Made by a program: the position numbers and the translations under genes. A stretch of 43,681 bases of DNA. Origin: Actinoallomurus sp. Its GTDB lineage: Bacteria; Actinomycetota; Actinomycetes; Streptosporangiales; Streptosporangiaceae. Position 1 is the stretch's first letter; each line of letters opens with the position of its first letter. Below the pieces are notes generated by a model. The model did no database searches, was not told the origin of the DNA, and saw only the letters and a list, made by a program, of their open reading frames with translations. The DNA lies in NCBI GenBank assembly GCA_025964625.1, contig JAOPYL010000059.1, positions 1-43,681 on the forward strand. Direction: 5' to 3'. This document shows positions 14,370 to 21,554 of this stretch, one piece after another.

Positions 14370-16286
14370 GTGCGTCGTTTCGTCGGAACGCTGACCGGAG
14401 TCCTCATCGCCGGGACCCTCGTCCCCATGGCGGACGCCGCCGGAGCCGCGCCCAACGCATCCCCGGTCGTCGTGCCCAGCCTGCGTGAATGGCATGGTGC
14501 GACCGGCTCCTGGCACCTGCGTCCGTCCGCCAGAGTGGTGGCCCAGGCGGGGCTGCGTACGCTCGCCACCCGGTTCGCGGGCGAGCTGAGCGCCGAGTCC
14601 GGGGTCAAGGTCCCGGTCACGAGCGGTCGCCCGCACTCGGGCGACATCGTCCTGTCGCTCGCGTCGGCCGTCCAGCAGGACCAGGGCTACGAGCTGGCGG
14701 TCGCCGACACCGTGGCCGTACGGGCCCGCACCCAGACCGGCGTGTTCTACGGCACCCGCACGGTGCTCCAGGCACTGCGGGCCGGGTCGATCCCCAAGGG
14801 CGAGGCCCGCGACTGGCCGAACGTCCCCGAGCGCGGGCAGATGCTCGACGTCGGCCGGAAGTTCTTCCCGGTGTCCTACCTCAAGCAGCAGATCCGGAGC
14901 ATGGCCTGGTACAAGCTCAACCTCTTCCACCTGCACCTGTCGGACTGGAACGGCTTCCGGATCGAGAGCAGGAAGTTCCCCGGCCTGACCGCCAAGGAGC
15001 ACTACAGCCGGCAGGACCTGCGGGACCTGCAGGACTACGCCAAGCTCTACAACGTGACGATCGTGCCGGAGATCGACCTGCCCGCCCACTCGGTGGCGAT
15101 CAGCAAGTACGACCCGAGCCTGGCCTTCACCTGTGACTCGCTCTCCAAGCCCAACACCGGCTGGGAGGGACACGACGCCGGCGGCTGGACCCTCGACGTC
15201 ACCAAGGAGCACACCCGCACGTTCGTCCGCGAACTGCTCGACGACATCATCCCGATCTTCGACGGGCCCTACTTCCACATCGGCGGCGACGAGATCCCGC
15301 TCGACCCGGCCAAGCAGGCCTGCCCCGAGCTGGTCGCCTACCAGAAGGCCCACGGATACGCCGCGCCCGGCGACGTGTTCACCGCGTTCGCCAACGAGCT
15401 CAACAAACAGGTCCGCGCGCACGGCAAGACCACGCAGCTCTGGCAGTGGTGGGACTACAACCAGGCCCACGGCGTCGAGGCGGACAAGAACATCCGGATC
15501 AACGAGTGGCTGAGCAGCCCGCTCGCCCGCGCGCAGGCCGGCTACCAGGTGATCGGCAGCCAGGACGGCCACCTGTACGTCTCACCCGGCTTCTCCACCT
15601 CGCCCGGCGGGTACGGCTACGCGGACCCGCGCCACATCTACGGTGAGTACGACTTCGTCACCGCGCCCGGCATCCGCGGCTACCAGATCTCGCGCTGGTC
15701 CGACAAGGCCGAGCAGAACCCGCCCGAGTGGTTCGACTTCTTCGCCCGGCGGCCGATCGCCGCGCTGGCCGACCGCACCTGGGGGGCGCCGCGCCAGGGT
15801 GACTTCAGGGCGTTCCTGGACCGGTACGACCAGGTCGGCGACGTCGACGGGCCCCCGGCGCTCTCCCAGCGGAACTGGAAGCTCGTCTCCGCCTCCAGCC
15901 AGGAGACCACCGGGGAGAACGGCGCCGCCGCCAACGCCTTCGACAACGATCCGTACACGATCTGGCACAGCGCCTACTCCGCCAGGCTGCCGCAGGAGCT
16001 CACCATCGACACGGGCGCCTCGCAGCGCGTCGGGGCCTTTCGTTACATGCCCCGGCAGGACGGCGGTATCAACGGCCGCGCCCGCTCGTACGAGCTGTAC
16101 CTCAGCACCGACGGGCGGCACTGGGGCGCTCCGGTCGCCAAGGGCGAGCTGCCCGACACCCAGCTCGAGACCACGGTCCCGTTCAAGGCGGTCAACGCCC
16201 GCTACGTACGGTTCCGGGTGCTGAGCGAGCACGGAAAGAGCAACACCTACGCCTCGGCCGCCGAGCTGGACCTGTTCCACGGCTGA
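14370..16286 (+). CDS. Secreted GH20 beta-N-acetylhexosaminidase with C-terminal F5/8-type domain
   Basis: This 638-aa enzyme starts at GTG 14370 behind GGAGG. Residues 1-23 form a signal peptide (RRFVGTLTGVLIAGTL, then MADA). The GH20b-like domain spans about 35-130. The (beta/alpha)8 catalytic domain runs about 135-470: GQMLDVGRKFFPVSYLKQQI, YKLNLFHLHLSDWNGFRIE, TIVPEIDLPAHS, and FHIGGDEIP with the Asp307-Glu308 pair that orients the substrate acetamido group and donates the proton. A discoidin/F5-8C carbohydrate-binding domain (NAFDNDPYTIWHSAY ... ARYVRFRVLSE) occupies about 490-638. It should release GlcNAc or GalNAc from chitin fragments or glycans outside the cell. It is monocistronic and bounded by hairpins on both sides. 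No DasR-like site is recognised upstream. Confidence 0.92.
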   Translation: MRRFVGTLTGVLIAGTLVPMADAAGAAPNASPVVVPSLREWHGATGSWHLRPSARVVAQAGLRTLATRFAGELSAESGVKVPVTSGRPHSGDIVLSLASAVQQDQGYELAVADTVAVRARTQTGVFYGTRTVLQALRAGSIPKGEARDWPNVPERGQMLDVGRKFFPVSYLKQQIRSMAWYKLNLFHLHLSDWNGFRIESRKFPGLTAKEHYSRQDLRDLQDYAKLYNVTIVPEIDLPAHSVAISKYDPSLAFTCDSLSKPNTGWEGHDAGGWTLDVTKEHTRTFVRELLDDIIPIFDGPYFHIGGDEIPLDPAKQACPELVAYQKAHGYAAPGDVFTAFANELNKQVRAHGKTTQLWQWWDYNQAHGVEADKNIRINEWLSSPLARAQAGYQVIGSQDGHLYVSPGFSTSPGGYGYADPRHIYGEYDFVTAPGIRGYQISRWSDKAEQNPPEWFDFFARRPIAALADRTWGAPRQGDFRAFLDRYDQVGDVDGPPALSQRNWKLVSASSQETTGENGAAANAFDNDPYTIWHSAYSARLPQELTIDTGASQRVGAFRYMPRQDGGINGRARSYELYLSTDGRHWGAPVAKGELPDTQLETTVPFKAVNARYVRFRVLSEHGKSNTYASAAELDLFHG

Positions 16287-16304
16287 CCGCCGCAGCCCGA
16301 AGCC

Positions 16305-16354
16305 TGTGAGGGGACCCCTGACCCTGCCCTGGCAAGGTCAGGGGTCCCCTCACA
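16305..16354. terminator. Strong bidirectional terminator hairpin
   Basis: A perfect 19-bp inverted repeat (TGTGAGGGGACCCCTGACC and its complement at 16336-16354) surrounds a 12-base loop that itself can form TGCC/GGCA. It begins 18 bases after the GH20 stop and ends 31 bases before the stop of the convergent enoyl-CoA hydratase gene, so it can terminate both transcripts. Confidence 0.85.
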
Positions 16355-16385
16355 AGGGGGACGACGGCCGCTGGGGGCGAACCCG

Positions 16386-17171
16386 TCAGCGGCCGTCGAA
16401 GACGGGCTGTTCCTTCTGGAGGAACGCTTTGGTGGCGTTCGCGTGGTCGGCGGTCGCGGCGCAGGCCTCCTGTAGCTCGGCCTCCTTCCGCAAGGCGCTC
16501 GCCAGGTCGCCGGCCGACGCGTGGTCGACGGCCGCCTTGACCGCGCCGTAGGCCGCGGTGGGGCCCGCGGCGAGCCGGGCCGCCAGCTCCCGAGCCTCGG
16601 CACCGAGCCGGTCGGCGGGGACGACCCGGTTCACCAGGCCGAGCTCCAGGGCCTCCGCCGCCCTGACCGGCTCGGCGAGCAGCAGGAGCTCCAGAGCCTT
16701 GGCGCGGCCCACCAGGCGTTGCAGCGTCCACGACATGCCGCTGTCGGGAGCCAGCCCGATCCTGGTGAACGCGGTGGCGAACGAGGCCTTCTCCGACGCG
16801 ATCCGCAGGTCGCAGGCGAAGGCCAGTGAGGCGCCGGCGCCCGCCGCGACCCCGTTGACGGCGGCGACGACCGGCTTGGGCAGCTCGGCGAGGGCCAGTA
16901 CGAGCGGGTTGTAGTGGTCACGGACGGTGCCGTCCAGACCCCGGCCGGCCTCCAGGTTCGCGGCGTGCTCGCGGAGGTCCTGCCCGGCGCAGAAGGCCCG
17001 GCCGGCGCCCGTCAGGATGACGGCGCGCGCGGCCGTGTCGTCGCGGGCCCGCTCGACGGCCTCGCGCAGTGCCGTCTTCGTCTCCACGGTCAGTGAGTTC
17101 ATGGCGTCCGGGCGGTTCAGTGTGATCGTCGCCACACCTTCCGCCAGGTCGTACAGCACGCTCTCCGGCAC
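16386..17171 (-). CDS. Enoyl-CoA hydratase/isomerase family protein (PaaG-like)
   Basis: This 261-aa crotonase-fold protein would act on CoA thioesters in the cytoplasm. MNSLTVETKTALREAVERA is the N-terminal block; GAGRAFCAGQDLREH is the first oxyanion-hole segment, and CAGQDL is common in PaaG-type isomerases; AAVNGVAAGAGASLAFACDL is the second; FTRIGLAPDSGMSWTLQRLV carries an acidic residue at the usual catalytic position. The start is GTG 17171, seven bases after AGGAG. The gene upstream on the same strand is a PaaX-type repressor (34 bases away), which suggests phenylacetyl-CoA or related aromatic/fatty acid catabolism, though no other paa gene is in view. Confidence 0.88.
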   Translation of the reverse strand: MPESVLYDLAEGVATITLNRPDAMNSLTVETKTALREAVERARDDTAARAVILTGAGRAFCAGQDLREHAANLEAGRGLDGTVRDHYNPLVLALAELPKPVVAAVNGVAAGAGASLAFACDLRIASEKASFATAFTRIGLAPDSGMSWTLQRLVGRAKALELLLLAEPVRAAEALELGLVNRVVPADRLGAEARELAARLAAGPTAAYGAVKAAVDHASAGDLASALRKEAELQEACAATADHANATKAFLQKEQPVFDGR

Positions 17172-17205
17172 GGTCAGGCTCCTTCGGGGCGCCCGGCTCC
17201 GGGCG

Positions 17206-17991
17206 CTATAGCGGTTGACCCTCCAGGCAACGATCGACGAAGCGGGAGGCCGCGGGCAAGAGCCGCGCCGCCTCGGCGTCGAAGAAACGCGCGGCCTTGG
17301 CGCCGGGCCAGTCGCCGGGCAGCAGCCCGGCAGGCAGGCCGGGGTCGCGGAACAGGAACTTGCGCCACTCGTGCACGAGCCGGCTGCGCACCGCGAACGC
17401 CTGCTCGTCGGCCGGTTCAGGACAGGCGGCGACGAGCTCCTCCGCCTCGCCGATCCACCGCTCGTACGCGCGCGCCAGCCCGTCGAGGTCCCATGCCCGC
17501 GCCACCAGGCCGTGCGCGTCGCCCTCGTAGCTGGAGGCGAACCGCTCCGCCCGCACGCCCTCGGCGTCGAAGAGGCCGTCCAGCTCGGCGGAGGGACGCG
17601 GACTGAGCCACGTGGTGTCATCGAGCGGTGCGTATCCGAGGTAGCCGAGGCCGGCGCGCAGCCGCTCGCGCCGTGCGCGGTCCGGAATATGCTGGATGAC
17701 AAGCAGATGCCAGCGCCCGTCCCAGCCGGAAGGCGCGTCACGGTAGATCCGCCGTCCCGCCTCGTCGAGACGCCGGACGGCCCTCGCCGTCAGCGCGTAC
17801 CCCCGGCCCTGTGGCAGGCGCACCGGCTCCAGCCACCCCTGCCTGACCATGCGTGATACGGCGGTGCGGACGGCTGGGGCGGCGATGTCGAGGGCCGCGA
17901 GCAGGCGTACGAGCGCGGCGATCGGTGCCTGTCTGCCGCGGGTCCGAAGGTGGTCGCCGTAGAGGTCAAAGAGGGCGGAACGGGCATTCAT
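17206..17991 (-). CDS. PaaX family transcriptional regulator
   Basis: This 261-aa protein has the three-part PaaX layout: an N-terminal winged helix (ALFDLYGDHLRTRGRQAPIA, AVRTAVSRMVRQGWLEPVRL), a central Cas2-like ferredoxin fold (GWDGRWHLLVIQHIPDRARR) and a helical C-terminal domain (HEWRKFLFRDPGLPAGLLPG, GAKAARFFD). PaaX repressors are released by phenylacetyl-CoA or similar aryl-CoA. It is co-directional with the enoyl-CoA hydratase gene and divergent from the DUF3117 gene. It likely controls the hydratase gene; the ligand is inferred from the family. Confidence 0.9.
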   Translation of the reverse strand: MNARSALFDLYGDHLRTRGRQAPIAALVRLLAALDIAAPAVRTAVSRMVRQGWLEPVRLPQGRGYALTARAVRRLDEAGRRIYRDAPSGWDGRWHLLVIQHIPDRARRERLRAGLGYLGYAPLDDTTWLSPRPSAELDGLFDAEGVRAERFASSYEGDAHGLVARAWDLDGLARAYERWIGEAEELVAACPEPADEQAFAVRSRLVHEWRKFLFRDPGLPAGLLPGDWPGAKAARFFDAEAARLLPAASRFVDRCLEGQPL

Positions 17992-18024
17992 AGGAGTCCA
18001 GTCTGACGATCCCCGAGCTGATCG

Positions 18025-18055
18025 TTACCACTTAGCGTCCCGAAAACGGGATAAT
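18025..18055 (+). promoter_or_regulatory. Candidate promoter of the DUF3117 gene with short inverted repeat
   Basis: TTACCA (18025-18030) and GATAAT (18050-18055), 19 bases apart, are -35/-10-like boxes in the 158-base gap between divergent paaX and the DUF3117 gene. TCCCGAAAACGGGA (18038-18051), a 5-bp inverted repeat with a 4-base loop, lies in the spacer and touches the -10 box, a place where a repressor could act. This is weak evidence, from sequence only. Confidence 0.35.
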
Positions 18056-18149
18056 GGTCCACCACAGGTGACGTTGAAACGGCAGGCGGGTCAGCGGCCG
18101 AGGACGCCCGGCGGCCCCACGCGGCCCTAGGCAGGAAGGGGATGCACGC

Positions 18150-18317
18150 ATGGCGGCGATGAAGCCGCGGACAGGCGATGGTCCGCTCGAAGTTACCAAG
18201 GAGGGGCGCGGAATCGTCATGCGTGTCCCGCTCGAAGGTGGCGGGCGGCTCGTTGTCGAACTGTCGGCAGACGAGGCAGGCGAGCTCGGGGACGCACTGA
18301 AGGGTGTTGTCGGTTAG
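18150..18317 (+). CDS. DUF3117 family small protein (Rv1211-type)
   Basis: This 55-aa protein (MAAMKPRTGDGPLEVTKEGR, GIVMRVPLEGGGRLVVELSA, DEAGELGDALKGVVG) starts at ATG 18150 behind GGAAGGGG. DUF3117 is nearly invariant in actinobacteria and of unknown function; the sequence suggests a small beta-rich fold with a C-terminal helix, no membrane segment and no cysteines. In mycobacteria it follows tagA directly; here about 7.9 kb of accessory genes separate it from tag. It is followed by a stem-loop and pepA. Confidence 0.92.
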   Translation: MAAMKPRTGDGPLEVTKEGRGIVMRVPLEGGGRLVVELSADEAGELGDALKGVVG

Positions 18318-18366
18318 GACACCGCGCCCGCACCGGGCGTGGTCGTTCCGGCCACCGGAGTGTCGA

Positions 18367-18401
18367 GCGAGGACCCCGGCGTGCGCCGGGGCCTCGCTTT
18401 T
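18367..18401 (+). terminator. Stem-loop with T-tract just ahead of pepA
   Basis: GCGAGG-A-CCCCGGCG, a TG loop, then CGCCGGGGCCTCGC (18384-18397) and TTTT form a classical intrinsic terminator with one bulged A, 49 bases after the DUF3117 stop. It ends only a few bases before the pepA ribosome site (GGAGAGG near 18406), so it either ends the DUF3117 transcript with pepA relying on partial read-through, or acts as an attenuator. Confidence 0.7.
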
Positions 18402-18416
18402 CCATAGGAGAGGTAC

Positions 18417-19919
18417 GTGCCAGTACAGACGCAGCTTCACACCGTCGATGGGGCGGTCCGGGATGCCGCGGCGACCGCCGAGGCGGTCGCGGTCCCCGTG
18501 AGGTCGGGTCCCGAGATCGACCCGGCCTACGCCGACGGGCTCGCGGGCCTGTTCGCGTTGGGCGCGGCGGACCTGCTCGCCCACGAGGACGCGAAGGGCG
18601 AGCCGGGCGAGATCGTGAGCGCGCCGTTCCGGATGGGCGACGGAATCACGGAGTTGCTGCTCTTCGGAGTGGGCGACGTTTCTCCCGCCGCGCTGCGCAG
18701 GGCCGGTGCCGCGCTGGCCAGGCGCTTCAGAGGACGCGACAACGTCGTCGCCGGTGCTCCCTCCGGAGCCGGTGAGGACGCTCTCGCCGCGTTCGCGGAG
18801 GGCCTGCTGCTGGCGTCGTACGACTTCCGCATCGGCACGCCGGCCAAGAAGCCCGGTGCCGAGACGATCAGCGTGATCACCCGCAGGACGGCCGCCCTCC
18901 AGCGCGGCGCCGCGATCGCCCGCGCGGTCGCGGTCGCCCGCGACCTCACCAACACCACGTCCGTGGACAAGTCCCCCCAGTGGCTCGCCGAGCAGGCCGG
19001 CGCGCTCGCCCGCGAGGCGGGGCTGACCATGCGGGTCCGCGACGAGGAAGCGCTCACCACCGAGGGCTTCGGCGGGCTTCTCGCCGTGGGCGCCGGGTCG
19101 CCCCGGCCGCCCCGGCTGATCGAGCTGACGTACGAGCCGAGCGGCGGGGCGCAGGACGGGCGTCGTGCCGGAGGCGCGCAGGACCAGCACGTCGTCCTCG
19201 TCGGCAAGGGGATCACCTTCGACTCCGGCGGTCTGTCGCTGAAGCCGAACGAGGGCATGAAGACGATGAAGACCGACATGGCCGGCGGCGCCGTGGTCAT
19301 CGCGGTGATGAGCGCGCTGCGGGCCATGGAGGTGCCCGTCAGGGTCACCGGGCTGGTGGCGTCGGCGGAGAACATGCCGTCCGGTTCCTCGATGCGCCCC
19401 GGCGACGTCATCCGGCACTACGGCGGCACGACCTCGGAGGTCCTCAACACGGACGCGGAAGGGCGCCTGGTCCTCGCCGACGCGCTCGCCTACGCCGACG
19501 CCGAGCTCGGCGCGAGCGCGGTCGTCGACATCGCGACCCTCACCGGGGCGGCCAAGGTCGCGCTGGGCCTGCGGCACGGCGCGCTGTACGCCACCGACGA
19601 CGCGCTCGCCGGCGACCTGCTCGGCGCCGGAGAGACGAGCGGTGAGGCGCTGTGGCGCATGCCGCTGGTCGAGGATTACCGCGAGGCCATCGACTCCGAC
19701 GTCGCCGACGTCGCGAACATCGGGCGCGGTGGCTTCGGCGCCGGGTCGATCACCGCGGCGCTGTTCCTGCGTGAGTTCGCGGGCGAACGCCCGTGGGCGC
19801 ACCTCGACGTCGCGGGCCCGGCCCGGGCCACCTCCAACGAGGCCGAGGTCACCAGGGGCGGCACCGGCTTCGGCGTCCGCCTCCTGCTGCGCTGGCTGAC
19901 CTCCCGGGCCGGTCAGTAG
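18417..19919 (+). CDS. pepA: Leucyl aminopeptidase (M17 family)
   Basis: This 500-aa cytoplasmic di-metal aminopeptidase releases N-terminal residues from peptides. The N-terminal domain covers about residues 1-180. The catalytic domain has VGKGITFDSGGLSLKPNEG (metal-binding Lys and Asp), MKTDMAGGAVVIAVM, NTDAEGRLVLADALAYA (the family signature with metal-binding Asp and Glu and catalytic Arg) and DIATLTGAAKVALG. Length and order match standard PepA. It starts at GTG 18417 with GGAGAGG upstream. Some M17 members also bind DNA; nothing here shows that. Its stop overlaps the stop of the convergent sugar transferase by seven bases. Confidence 0.95.
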   Translation: MPVQTQLHTVDGAVRDAAATAEAVAVPVRSGPEIDPAYADGLAGLFALGAADLLAHEDAKGEPGEIVSAPFRMGDGITELLLFGVGDVSPAALRRAGAALARRFRGRDNVVAGAPSGAGEDALAAFAEGLLLASYDFRIGTPAKKPGAETISVITRRTAALQRGAAIARAVAVARDLTNTTSVDKSPQWLAEQAGALAREAGLTMRVRDEEALTTEGFGGLLAVGAGSPRPPRLIELTYEPSGGAQDGRRAGGAQDQHVVLVGKGITFDSGGLSLKPNEGMKTMKTDMAGGAVVIAVMSALRAMEVPVRVTGLVASAENMPSGSSMRPGDVIRHYGGTTSEVLNTDAEGRLVLADALAYADAELGASAVVDIATLTGAAKVALGLRHGALYATDDALAGDLLGAGETSGEALWRMPLVEDYREAIDSDVADVANIGRGGFGAGSITAALFLREFAGERPWAHLDVAGPARATSNEAEVTRGGTGFGVRLLLRWLTSRAGQ

Positions 19920-21364
19920 GCTCCCGAGCCGCTGATCACGGCGGACACCGTCTTCCAGAGGATCTGCATGTCCAGCGTGAGGGACCAGTTCTCGACGTAG
20001 CGCAGGTCCAGCCGTACGGCTTCGTCCCACGGCAGGTCAGAACGGCCGCTGACCTGCCACAGGCCGGTGAGCCCCGGCTTGACCGCGAGCCGGCGGTACA
20101 CCTCCACGCCGTACCGCGCGACCTCCTCCGGCAGCGGCGGGCGCGGGCCGACGAGTGACATGTCGCCGCGTAGCACGTTGATCAGCTGGGGGAGCTCGTC
20201 GAGCGAGTAGCGGCGCAGCCAGCCGCCGACCTGGGTGACTCTCGGATCGCGCTTCATCTTGAACAGGACGCCGTCGCCGTCATTGCGCGTCAGGAGCCGG
20301 AGCCGGAGCCTCTCGGCGTCCTGGACCATGGTGCGGAACTTCAGCATCCGGAACACCGTGCCGTCCCGGCCGATCCGGTTCTGGACGAAGAGCACGGGAC
20401 CCGTCGTCCGGACAAGGGCGGCGATGACCATGAGCGCCGGTGCGAGAAGCAGGAGGGACACCCCCGCGACCAGCCGGTCGAACAGGCTCTTCACCAGCCG
20501 GCGGCCCCCGGTCAGCTCGGGGTGGTCGACGTGGAGCAGTGGCAGGCCCGCGATCGGCCTGATGGTGGTGCGTGGCCCGGCGACGTCCATCAGCGCCGGA
20601 GCGACGAACAGGTCCGTGTCACCCTTCTCCAGTTGCCAGGCGAGCCGCCGCAGCCGTGCGGCATCCATCTCCGGGCAGGAGAGGACGGCGACGGTGCCGG
20701 CCTGGCATGTGCGGATCACGGTTGCCACGTCGCCGAAGCCGCCGAGCACCGGAACCCCGTCCAGATCGTCCTGGCCGTCCTCTGGCGGGAGGCAGGCCGC
20801 GACGATGCTGATGCCGTGGTGCGGGCTGCGCCGCAGCTCGCGGATCAGTTCGGTGACGGCACCGCGATGGCCGGCCGCGACGCACCGTCGCATGCACCGC
20901 CCCTGGGCCCGCAGGCGGTGCAGTCGTTTACGGAGGGCGTACCGTCCGGCCAGGTCGAAGAAGATCATCAGGGGCAGTGTGACGAGCGCGTAGCCCCGGG
21001 CGAACTCGGCCTTCGTGACGTACGAGAGGTTCGCCACCGCGGCGGTCAGGAACAGGCCGGCGTTGAGCACACGCCGGAATTCATCCGATCCGACGCCGAA
21101 GAATCTCGGCTCGTACGCGCGAACCGTGGCGATCGAGAAAATCCAGACCACCGGAAGCGCGACCGCCAAAACGACATCGGGCCAGGGTGCCGTTTCCGTT
21201 CCATTGAAGCGTACGAGGAGGCCGATCGTTGTCGCGACAGTGGCGCTGCAGGCATCGATGATGATGGTCCACCGAATATAGGGTGCTATCCAACCGCGTC
21301 CGCCGGTGAGCCGAAAGATCCTTTCTCGTACAACGACCGGTTCTACTTGCTCGACAGCTGTCAC
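19913..21364 (-). CDS. Exopolysaccharide polyprenyl glycosylphosphotransferase (initiating sugar-1-P transferase)
   Basis: This 483-aa membrane enzyme moves a sugar-1-phosphate from a nucleotide sugar to undecaprenyl phosphate, the first step of Wzx/Wzy polysaccharide assembly. The N-terminal half has four to five hydrophobic helices (e.g. WIAPYIRWTIIIDACSATVA) and a CoA-binding-like Rossmann domain (residues ~150-290). A further membrane helix (RLVAGVSLLLLAPALMVIAA) precedes the catalytic domain: MLKFRTM, RRYSLDELPQLINVLRGDMS, LVGPRPPLPEEVARY, KPGLTGLWQVSGRSD. This is the WbaP/CpsE type. I start at GTG 21364 behind a GGGGGCGGGC tract; the open frame runs to 22093 but antisense to rmlA. It is divergent from rmlA. 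The sugar (Glc, Gal or other) is not readable. Confidence 0.92.
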   Translation of the reverse strand: MTAVEQVEPVVVRERIFRLTGGRGWIAPYIRWTIIIDACSATVATTIGLLVRFNGTETAPWPDVVLAVALPVVWIFSIATVRAYEPRFFGVGSDEFRRVLNAGLFLTAAVANLSYVTKAEFARGYALVTLPLMIFFDLAGRYALRKRLHRLRAQGRCMRRCVAAGHRGAVTELIRELRRSPHHGISIVAACLPPEDGQDDLDGVPVLGGFGDVATVIRTCQAGTVAVLSCPEMDAARLRRLAWQLEKGDTDLFVAPALMDVAGPRTTIRPIAGLPLLHVDHPELTGGRRLVKSLFDRLVAGVSLLLLAPALMVIAALVRTTGPVLFVQNRIGRDGTVFRMLKFRTMVQDAERLRLRLLTRNDGDGVLFKMKRDPRVTQVGGWLRRYSLDELPQLINVLRGDMSLVGPRPPLPEEVARYGVEVYRRLAVKPGLTGLWQVSGRSDLPWDEAVRLDLRYVENWSLTLDMQILWKTVSAVISGSGAY

Positions 21365-21382
21365 GCCCGCCCCCGTGATCTT

Positions 21383-21394
21383 GAAACGCGTTTC
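21383..21394. promoter_or_regulatory. Perfect palindrome upstream of the initiating transferase
   Basis: GAAACGCGTTTC is a perfect 12-bp palindrome 19 bases upstream of the minus-strand start at 21364, in the 189-base divergent region with rmlA. It is a candidate operator or mRNA leader element. The AACGCGTT core also appears near 25380, upstream of the next operon. Confidence 0.4.
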
Positions 21395-21537
21395 CCCTAT
21401 TCCGGAGAATGCCAAGCCGCACACTGGATAGGAAGGGTTTACACGAAGGCCGCATGTGGCCGAGCGCATGTGTCGTGGGTGGTTTGCCCGTGGGGCTGGC
21501 CGGAGGTGGCCGTGCTCTCGCCTATTTGCGGTAGCGC

Positions 21538-21554
21538 TATCTAGATTTGTCCCG
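21538..21554 (+). promoter_or_regulatory. Probable leaderless start of the rml operon
   Basis: No ribosome site precedes GTG 21554. Instead TAGATT (21542-21547, within TATCTAGATT) lies seven bases before it, the spacing expected if transcription begins at the G of the start codon. No good -35 is visible. Leaderless mRNAs are common in actinobacteria. Confidence 0.45.

Noticed and set aside
14298-15572. 424-codon minus-strand ORF
   Set aside because: Antisense of the GH20 hexosaminidase, whose catalytic motifs are unambiguous on the plus strand.
17172-17741. Single 451-codon ORF fusing an upstream segment to the enoyl-CoA hydratase
   Set aside because: The upstream part is an out-of-frame shadow of PaaX; a ribosome site and GTG at 17171 define the real start.
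17988-20030. 680-codon minus-strand ORF
   Set aside because: Antisense of pepA and DUF3117, which have clear family motifs; the product is Arg/Gly/Ala-rich with no domain.
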